This document shows positions 1 to 5,370 of a stretch of 7,667 bases of DNA, piece by piece. Under the pieces are notes generated by a model. The model was not told the origin of the DNA, made no database searches, and worked only from the letters and a program-made list of their open reading frames with translations. The translations under genes and the position numbers were made by a program. Source of the DNA: Thermoplasmata archaeon. GTDB taxonomy: Archaea > Thermoplasmatota > Thermoplasmata > Thermoplasmatales > Thermoplasmataceae. The stretch lies in assembly GCA_021802365.1 (NCBI GenBank), contig JAKAAJ010000005.1:22973-30639 (forward strand). Reading direction: 5' to 3'. Position 1 is the stretch's first letter. Each line of letters starts with the position of its first letter.

Positions 1-33
1 AGTCACATCCTGTACGGATGTGTGGATTGAAAC

Positions 34-67
34 TTCAGCGACTATCTGCTACGGAACAACTACGAAG
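34..67 (+). repeat. Duplicated CRISPR spacer, copy 1
   Basis: This 34-nt spacer (begins TTCAGCGACTATC, ends AACTACGAAG) is identical base for base to the spacer at 236-269. The two copies are separated by two unrelated spacers. Either one repeat-spacer unit was copied within the array, or a larger duplicated block later lost units by repeat-repeat recombination. Confidence 0.95.
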
Positions 68-235
68 GTCACATCCTGTACGGATGTGTGGATTGAAACT
101 AAAGGAACAAGTCTCCAAAATCATAACAACAGATGTCACATCCTGTACGGATGTGTGGATTGAAACGAGAGATTCGGCATCTTTGCCCCCATCTTAGCAG
201 CCCGTCACATCCTGTACGGATGTGTGGATTGAAAC

Positions 236-269
236 TTCAGCGACTATCTGCTACGGAACAACTACGAAG
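236..269 (+). repeat. Duplicated CRISPR spacer, copy 2
   Basis: This is the second copy of the 34-nt spacer at 34-67, with no mismatch. Its neighbouring spacers (167-203 and 302-336) do not match the neighbours of copy 1, so the visible duplication is limited to one repeat-spacer unit. A partner duplication to the left of the window cannot be excluded. Confidence 0.95.
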
Positions 270-605
270 GTCACATCCTGTACGGATGTGTGGATTGAAA
301 CTCATCGTTCGCCTACACATTCGACAGTTCAGGGCAGTCACATCCTGTACGGATGTGTGGATTGAAACTTCCATTGCAAGCTGGATGGCCTTGAAGATGA
401 AGAGTCACATCCTGTACGGATGTGTGGATTGAAACATTGTATTACTAACTGAAACGCTTCCGGTTATTCCGTCACATCCTGTACGGATGTGTGGATTGAA
501 ACTATTTCTGGAGTTTCACTGGCAGGGGGAAGATGCCGGTCACATCCTGTACGGATGTGTGGATTGAAACCCTATATTATTAGCGGCAATTTCAATTGGT
601 ATATT

Positions 606-636
606 GTCACATCCTGTACGGATGTTGGATCGATAA
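606..636 (+). repeat. Degenerate terminal CRISPR repeat
   Basis: The first 20 bases match the repeat consensus exactly. After GGATGT one base is lost, and the rest reads TGGATCGATAA in place of TGGATTGAAAC, giving three mismatches. Decay of the last repeat, with loss of the conserved handle, is typical of the leader-distal end of an array and sets the array's polarity. No further repeat follows. Confidence 0.9.
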
Positions 637-648
637 GGTCTTTTTTAG
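637..648 (+). terminator. Possible T-tract terminator of the CRISPR transcript
   Basis: A run of six T (641-646) follows the last decayed repeat by a few bases. Archaeal RNA polymerase commonly terminates at U-rich tracts without a hairpin, so this is a plausible end for the array transcript. The remaining sequence to 870 is AT-rich with no credible gene on either strand. Confidence 0.35.
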
Positions 649-730
649 CTTAAATGGTATGTACTAATTGAGAAAATAGTTATTTTCCGAATTACAAAGC
701 ACATTAAATCGAAGAATAAAAATTGAAAGA

Positions 731-746
731 ATAGGTAATTTCCTAT
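731..746. repeat. Short imperfect palindrome in the array-GNAT spacer
   Basis: ATAGG and CCTAT flank a TAATTT centre, giving a 16-base near-palindrome with a single mismatched pair. It lies between the array end and the 3' end of the convergent acetyltransferase gene. It could be a weak hairpin or a protein-binding site. In AT-rich sequence a motif this short may well be chance. Confidence 0.25.
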
Positions 747-870
747 ACAGAGTAGTTTAATCTTTTACAATTTTCAGCAAATAGATTATTTAAATGGGAT
801 AAGTGAGAAAAATGATTAAGAGATGTATTTTCTGAAGTGAATGACTGAAAATATCTTCTCATTGTAATTA

Positions 871-1431
871 TTATTGCAAAATCAGGCCAAATTGCATCAT
901 ATCTCTGTAGTTTCCGTCAATGATCATATCATCTCTGGCAATTCCTTCCACCTGAAATCCGCATCTCGTGAGAACCCTTATGGATGCAGGATTATCTGTA
1001 AAGGCACCAGTATAAAGGCGGTGCAAGTGCAGAGAGTCTCTGGAGTAGTCTATAACAAGTCTCAGTGAGGATGACGCTATACCCATATTGCGGAATTCTC
1101 TGGAAATCCAGTATCCCACATGTGCCTTTCTATCTGTATTGTTGATATCCTTAAGCCCAATAATTCCTGCAAATCTGTCTTTAAAATAGATGGCAAAGTC
1201 AATGGTAAAGGGTGTTTTACCATCCATTCTGTTCATTTCAATGAAGAACACTGCATCCTCTTCCGTATAGGGAAAAGGGAAGGTATGAGAGCCAATCATT
1301 TTGCTGATGAGAGGATCATTTGCACCTTTTGCAATGTCTTTTGCCATGCTCAATTCAAGTGGTGTGACCAGTTTCAAATCATGATCTTCAAGGACTGTTT
1401 TCTCCACAATTTCTTGATAGGCATATGACAT
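871..1431 (-). CDS. GNAT-family N-acetyltransferase, RimJ/RimL type
   Basis: This 186-residue protein has the length and motif order of the RimJ/RimL (Acetyltransf_3) branch of the GNAT superfamily, cytoplasmic enzymes that move an acetyl group from acetyl-CoA to an amine, often a protein N-terminus or a small molecule. Motif A is GYWISREFRNMGIA at about residues 106-119, with the acetyl-CoA phosphate-binding RxxGxA pattern (R114, G117, A119). It is followed by the helix SSLRLVIDY. Motif B is N147-P-A-S150 with V153 and the CGF at 157-159, the usual family signature before the last strands. The N-terminal half holds the acceptor-binding part, which does not reveal the substrate. The ATG is the first possible start; no Shine-Dalgarno sequence precedes it. 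The gene is divergent from the MMPL transporter, 106 bases away, and points toward the CRISPR array. Family assignment is firm, substrate unknown. Confidence 0.9.
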   Translation of the reverse strand: MSYAYQEIVEKTVLEDHDLKLVTPLELSMAKDIAKGANDPLISKMIGSHTFPFPYTEEDAVFFIEMNRMDGKTPFTIDFAIYFKDRFAGIIGLKDINNTDRKAHVGYWISREFRNMGIASSSLRLVIDYSRDSLHLHRLYTGAFTDNPASIRVLTRCGFQVEGIARDDMIIDGNYRDMMQFGLILQ

Positions 1432-1458
1432 TTAATATTGTTATTAGAAGCGGAACAA

Positions 1459-1466
1459 TCTAAATT
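1459..1466 (-). promoter_or_regulatory. Weak TATA-like element for the acetyltransferase gene
   Basis: On the minus strand AATTTAGA lies about 30 bases upstream of the ATG at 1431. An archaeal transcript starting about 25 bases from its centre would be almost leaderless, consistent with the missing Shine-Dalgarno sequence. The match to a consensus TATA box is poor, so this is tentative. Confidence 0.25.
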
Positions 1467-1537
1467 GCCAGTTCTCCGTAAAGGATGTAAAAATTGTTTT
1501 GACATCGGTTGATTAATCTGCTTTTCCTAAGATACGA

Positions 1538-4162
1538 GTGTCATTCAGTGAGAGGATCATTAAAAGAAGGCTACTGGTTGTAATCATATGGGTAGTGCTC
1601 ATACTTGCATCCACACCAGCTGTATTTGGCTATTCACATTACATCAGTTACGGAAATACAACATCCGTAAGCAGCCATGCAGAATCCCAGGTTGCACAGC
1701 AGATACTGCAGAACTCGAGCAAGCAGAATTCAACAATTGAAATTCTGATTAACCATTCACCCTATTCGGGAAAATCCATCGCCATTACGACTTTAAATTT
1801 CCAGGACAACCTTTCTAAATCTGACATAAAGAATTTCAGCAGTTCAGCATCTCCGTTCAGTGCATACGCTTCTTTCATGAGTTCTGTGATTGCTCCCTAC
1901 AGGTCAACCATCAACTCCTCTTATGTTCAGATAAATGAGAGTGCACAGAATATTTTCAGCTTCCCGCATAAATTCCTAATTCAATGGAAAACCACCGGAT
2001 TCAACGCATCTGATGTAAACAGTTCTGCATATGCTGCGGGGCTTAATTCCTCTGATTCCCAGTACAACATGTCCTTTGTTTCCAATGTATCATCAATGTC
2101 TCAGAATAAAGGATCAATATCCTCATCTATGGCCTATTCAATTGTTAACAGTTCAATCCTAAAAGCAGCCTCATCTTTTGAAACAGGAACCTACGACAAC
2201 ATAGCCCTTCAGTATATGGGAATAACGAACTATTCATATTCTGCAAGCATAGCACTATCTGACTTTCTCAACCAGGTCCTTCATATTCCTGTATCTGCAG
2301 AGATGGTAAACGCCTCAATAATGCCTGGAAATGCAGGGATGAATTATGTGAGGATGTACGGTCTGCTTGGTGTACCGTCTTTCATATCCGGACAGTACAT
2401 AGACACCAACGGAACCGCATTCATAATAGATGTAACATTCAATGTTCCAAGTGGGTATATTGGACCTGGAGACTTCAGCCCATCATCATCTGCTACCCCT
2501 TCCATTGAGAAATCAGTCTCTAAAACATTTGGGTCTTCCGCATATGTGACAGGAAATGGGCCTATACAGTATGAGACACAGCAGCTGACTGCAAAATACG
2601 CTTTTGTATTCGGCGTCCTGTTTATCATACTGGCAGTGGCTGTGGCAATAACGCTTGTGTCCTGGAAGGCCGGGCTCATAGCTTTCGCATTTGTGGGGTC
2701 CGCTGATCTTCTCGGGTACACAAGCATATATCTGTCGGGTCTGTTCCTTCACCACATCAATTACATAGTCAATTACACCCTTACAGCTGTTGCGGTTGGT
2801 GTTGTTACAGACTATCTGGTGTTCATAGCCTCACGATACAGGCAGGATCTGAGGGAGGGAAAGAGCCATGAAGAAGCATTGCTGAACGCAACTTCTAAGG
2901 CCGGAAAGGCAGTGGTCATCAGTGGGCTCACTGTCGGGCTGAGCCTGTTCACGTTCTCCTTTATAAAAGGGTTTGAGAGCTGGGGAGTTGTTCTTCTAAT
3001 GGCAATTCTCTTCATTGTTGCATTTGTGACAACTCTGCTTCCAGCAGTGCTGTCCCTGTTCGGCCCGAAATTCTTCTCAAGGAGAAGCATGAAAAAGGCC
3101 GAGGAAGGGTATTACAGGAAATCACCATTCTACAGGGCTGCAACATACTCAAAGAAAAACAAATACGCTGTGCTTGCAGTAATTCTTGTGGTGGGTGTGC
3201 CGTCAGCATACTTCTTTGTGCATGCTCCAACAACATATAATTTCAACACAGGTCTTCCTCAGAACCTTGATGCTGTTCAGGGCCTGAATATCCTGGAAAA
3301 GGAATTCGGTTCTAACTTATTATATCCAATTGAGGTTGTGGAGAAAATAGGTGCAAATGGCACCAATCTCACGGCATCCCAGAACGCAACTCTGGAGCAT
3401 ACTGCAAAGTATCTTCTTTCCACTCCAGGAATAACAAAGGTCATAGGGCCATATTCCAACGGAACTGCTTTCAGTTCCTCAGTCTCAGCAAAGCAGTATA
3501 TGGTGGATGGGGGCAAATATGCCTATTTCCTCGCATTCTCTGACTACAACCCCTACTCATCGTCCGCGGAAAAACTTGTCAGTGGCCTTCGTTCCAACAC
3601 TTCCCTGATTGTCGGTGGTATAACATCATCGGTGATAGATCAGAAGAACCAGAACTCCGTGACCTATACTGAACTGGAGCTTCTTATAATAGGGGTCATA
3701 TTTATGATTCTTCTGGTATCATTCAGGTCCCCAAAATACCCAATTATTTCCATATCCGGTGTGTTCTTCAGTATATCATGGACAACTGTAATCCTCTATT
3801 TCCTCTCTACATATGTGCTGCATGAGGGTCTCATATACCTGATACCCATAATACTGTTCATCATACTGATGGCTCTTGGAAATGACTATACTGTATTCAT
3901 AACCAGTCGTGTAAGGGAATACACTAAAGATATGGGGTTTGAAGAGGGGATGCCTAGAGGGATGGCCAGTTCAGGCAAAGTTGTAACGTCGCTCGGTCTT
4001 ATACTTGCCATATCTCTGGGATCTCTGGGGCTGATCAGGGATGGCTTCCTTCAGCAGCTTGGAATAGCATTCCTCATATCTCTTGTGATTGATACTTTCA
4101 TTGTAAGGACATTCTATTTCCCTGCAATGCTCTCAATCCTAAGAAGAAAGGAGAGCAGGTGA
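1538..4162 (+). CDS. MMPL/RND-type membrane transporter with two SSD-like halves
   Basis: This 874-residue integral membrane protein belongs to the MMPL branch of the RND superfamily, proton-driven exporters of lipids, drugs or other hydrophobic molecules. The layout is a repeated half: TM1 at about 12-31, a large outer loop at 33-353, and TM2-TM6 at about 354-507; then a basic cytoplasmic linker at 508-541, TM7 at about 543-563, a second outer loop to about 712, and TM8-TM12 to about 866. Each half carries the family hallmark: GVVTDYLVFIASRYR with D425-Y426, and LGNDYTVFITSRVRE with D783-Y784. These Asp-Tyr pairs are the proposed proton-relay residues, and both are present. The GTG start is chosen because an in-frame TAA lies 24 bases upstream and the N-terminus then runs directly into TM1. 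The outer loops are rich in Ser and N-x-S/T sequons. No membrane-fusion or outer-membrane partner is adjacent, as expected in an archaeon with one membrane. The substrate cannot be inferred. Confidence 0.93.
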   Translation: MSFSERIIKRRLLVVIIWVVLILASTPAVFGYSHYISYGNTTSVSSHAESQVAQQILQNSSKQNSTIEILINHSPYSGKSIAITTLNFQDNLSKSDIKNFSSSASPFSAYASFMSSVIAPYRSTINSSYVQINESAQNIFSFPHKFLIQWKTTGFNASDVNSSAYAAGLNSSDSQYNMSFVSNVSSMSQNKGSISSSMAYSIVNSSILKAASSFETGTYDNIALQYMGITNYSYSASIALSDFLNQVLHIPVSAEMVNASIMPGNAGMNYVRMYGLLGVPSFISGQYIDTNGTAFIIDVTFNVPSGYIGPGDFSPSSSATPSIEKSVSKTFGSSAYVTGNGPIQYETQQLTAKYAFVFGVLFIILAVAVAITLVSWKAGLIAFAFVGSADLLGYTSIYLSGLFLHHINYIVNYTLTAVAVGVVTDYLVFIASRYRQDLREGKSHEEALLNATSKAGKAVVISGLTVGLSLFTFSFIKGFESWGVVLLMAILFIVAFVTTLLPAVLSLFGPKFFSRRSMKKAEEGYYRKSPFYRAATYSKKNKYAVLAVILVVGVPSAYFFVHAPTTYNFNTGLPQNLDAVQGLNILEKEFGSNLLYPIEVVEKIGANGTNLTASQNATLEHTAKYLLSTPGITKVIGPYSNGTAFSSSVSAKQYMVDGGKYAYFLAFSDYNPYSSSAEKLVSGLRSNTSLIVGGITSSVIDQKNQNSVTYTELELLIIGVIFMILLVSFRSPKYPIISISGVFFSISWTTVILYFLSTYVLHEGLIYLIPIILFIILMALGNDYTVFITSRVREYTKDMGFEEGMPRGMASSGKVVTSLGLILAISLGSLGLIRDGFLQQLGIAFLISLVIDTFIVRTFYFPAMLSILRRKESR

Positions 4163-4208
4163 AGATGATTGTATTAATCCAGTAGAAATATTTTATTTAA
4201 CGAATATA

Positions 4209-4220
4209 GTATTTTTTCTA
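4209..4220 (+). terminator. Possible T-tract terminator after the MMPL gene
   Basis: A six-T run (4212-4217) lies about 50 bases after the MMPL stop codon and just before the TATA box of the next gene. It is a plausible U-tract terminator separating the two units. No hairpin is evident. Confidence 0.35.
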
Positions 4221-4230
4221 ATTATTATAA

Positions 4231-4250
4231 AAAAATTAAACCTATATATC
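4231..4250 (+). promoter_or_regulatory. TATA-box promoter with upstream A-rich BRE-like stretch
   Basis: TATATAT at 4243-4249 is preceded by an A-rich stretch resembling an archaeal BRE. In archaea transcription usually begins about 25-27 bases from the TATA centre, which predicts a start near 4271-4273. That is at an in-frame ATT ATT pair (4273-4278) and well upstream of the first in-frame GTG at 4330, which bears on where the next gene begins. Confidence 0.6.
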
Positions 4251-4329
4251 AAATTAAAGTAAACAGTTAACCATTATTGAATTCACACTCAATGGCAATA
4301 TTAAATACGACCAAGCAAATTCCCTCTCC

Positions 4330-5274
4330 GTGCTTGCTGACAGGATAAACAGGGCACTTGATTACAGGTGCCGATTTTCCCTGAAAGGGGATTATCCCAT
4401 TCTTGCAGTTTCAAAGAAGATAGGGTTGAAATGTCCGGCTTCAGTATTCCTCAGAAAGGGGATGGTGGAGCTCAGATTCTACCTTCCTGTGGCTGATGAG
4501 AGCAACAGGGACCTGCGGATACTTCTTGAGACTTCAAAAGCAAGAAAGATAGACGGAGTATGGATCATATATTCAAATGATAAGGTATATCCTGAGCTGA
4601 AGATATTCAGGGAACTCCTTGAGAACACGTCAGCGGTCATGGATTACTATTTCCTGAAGGATGGTGAATTCGAGGTAAACTTCAGATTCAGCTCCATGGA
4701 TCTGAAAAAGATATCACAGATACTTCTGGGCTTCTCAAGGTTTGAGGAAATGGATTTCAAGATAAATTATCTGGGGGAGAATCCTGGACTTGCATGGGTT
4801 CTTGAAAACCTCAATGCTGTGGAGCCCATCACAGTAATAGGTTTCACCGGCCATGCCCCCGAAGCGGAAAGAACACAGGAGAATAATCCCATGGGTGAAA
4901 GATGGATTCGGGAGGTCAGATACATTTCTGATGATGAACAGATAAGTGCTGTATACCTGACAGAAAAGGAGATTCCGGAAAAGCTCTACAGGAGAAAGCT
5001 TGGGGAGAATCTTTACGAAGCTTCAACAAGGAACTCAATGATGAATGCCATCTCCCGGATATCGCTTAAGAGCAGCATACCCACTGTTTCAAGGATACAG
5101 TCAGTGGACGGTGAGCAGTTTGACATGGAGTTTGTCATCCCGAGCATATATCAGAGGCAGTTTCTGAAGGTTATGGCAGAGGTCACAGAAAGTTTCCCGG
5201 ACTGGGACCTCAAGCTTTCCCTGATTTCAAGTTTTGAAAAGATAAATTCTGAGGTTATTAAGGGATCGAACTGA
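4330..5274 (+). CDS. Protein of unknown function with repeated beta-alpha-beta units; true start probably upstream
   Basis: I do not recognise this protein. From the GTG it has 314 residues, is soluble, and lacks a signal peptide or membrane segment. Three similar units of about 37 residues are visible at about 46-82 (starting VELRFYLP), 114-150 (FEVNFRFSS) and 264-299 (FDMEFVIPS). Each is a predicted strand, helix and second strand, with strand starts 30-32 residues apart. A fourth unit appears if the frame is read upstream of the GTG: IEFTLNGN, a helix, then CRFSLKGD. The GTG falls inside that helix, so it probably truncates the protein. The frame is open from 4258, after a TAA at 4255, but has no ATG, GTG or TTG before 4330; ATT at 4273 or 4276 sits at the predicted transcription start. 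The region from about 151 to 263 is charged and not clearly part of the repeats. Paired repeats suggest an ACT-like or ferredoxin-like sensory fold, but this is only a guess. No helix-turn-helix was recognised. Confidence 0.8.
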   Translation: MLADRINRALDYRCRFSLKGDYPILAVSKKIGLKCPASVFLRKGMVELRFYLPVADESNRDLRILLETSKARKIDGVWIIYSNDKVYPELKIFRELLENTSAVMDYYFLKDGEFEVNFRFSSMDLKKISQILLGFSRFEEMDFKINYLGENPGLAWVLENLNAVEPITVIGFTGHAPEAERTQENNPMGERWIREVRYISDDEQISAVYLTEKEIPEKLYRRKLGENLYEASTRNSMMNAISRISLKSSIPTVSRIQSVDGEQFDMEFVIPSIYQRQFLKVMAEVTESFPDWDLKLSLISSFEKINSEVIKGSN

Positions 5275-5334
5275 ATTTAATAGTGTTACAATGCCATAAC
5301 TCTTAGCTGGTTAATAATAATCTGAACTAAACAA

Positions 5335-5342
5335 TTATATAC
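5335..5342 (+). promoter_or_regulatory. TATA box of the thermopsin-like gene
   Basis: TTATATAC lies with its centre about 33 bases before the ATG at 5371. Transcription beginning about 25-27 bases downstream would leave a leader of under ten bases. The absence of a clear Shine-Dalgarno sequence fits such a near-leaderless mRNA. It also supports a unit separate from the gene ending at 5274. Confidence 0.6.
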
Positions 5343-5370
5343 GATTTTTCAGTTCATTCTTGGATCAAGA

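Larger units (their letters stand above)
2..636 (+). CRISPR. CRISPR array, type I-C-like repeats, trailer end (10 repeats, 9 spacers)
   Basis: Repeats of 32 nt start at 2, 68, 135, 204, 270, 337, 404, 471 and 539 and are identical in all nine copies. A tenth, decayed copy starts at 606. Each begins GTCACATCC, contains a 7-bp stem (CACATCC / GGATGTG) around the loop TGTAC, and ends GTGGATTGAAAC. Spacers occupy 34-67, 100-134, 167-203, 236-269, 302-336, 369-403, 436-470, 503-538 and 571-605 (34-37 nt). Repeat length, stem position and 3' end match the known type I-C repeat class, in which the 3' end of the repeat becomes the crRNA 5' handle; the subtype is an inference without cas genes. Handle orientation and the decayed last repeat both place the leader to the left, outside the window. 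Base 1 is probably the last base of a further spacer, so the array continues leftward. Confidence 0.97.

Noticed and set aside
133..432. A 99-codon open frame across the CRISPR array
   Set aside because: Its protein is just the repeat translated over and over (SHPVRMCGLK), an artefact of the array rather than a gene.
34..605. Most spacers are open in their first forward reading frame, as if sampled from coding sequence
   Set aside because: With only about 11 codons per spacer, a stop-free frame is common by chance, so nothing can be concluded without protospacer matches.
637..870. Possible CRISPR leader in the AT-rich region right of the array
   Set aside because: Repeat orientation and decay of the right-most repeat both show this is the trailer side; the leader should lie to the left.
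874..1428. Plus-strand open frames at 874-1068 and 1120-1428
   Set aside because: They lie antisense to the acetyltransferase gene, whose motifs are intact on the minus strand, and their proteins show no recognisable features.
1432..1537. A TATA box for the MMPL gene
   Set aside because: AT-rich stretches such as GTAAAAATTG (near 1488) and TTGATTAATC (near 1510) are present, but neither is a convincing TATA box at the right distance from the GTG.
4292..4348. An ATG at 4292 as the start of the unknown gene
   Set aside because: It is in a different frame and stops after 18 codons at TAA 4346-4348, so it cannot start the long frame without a frameshift.
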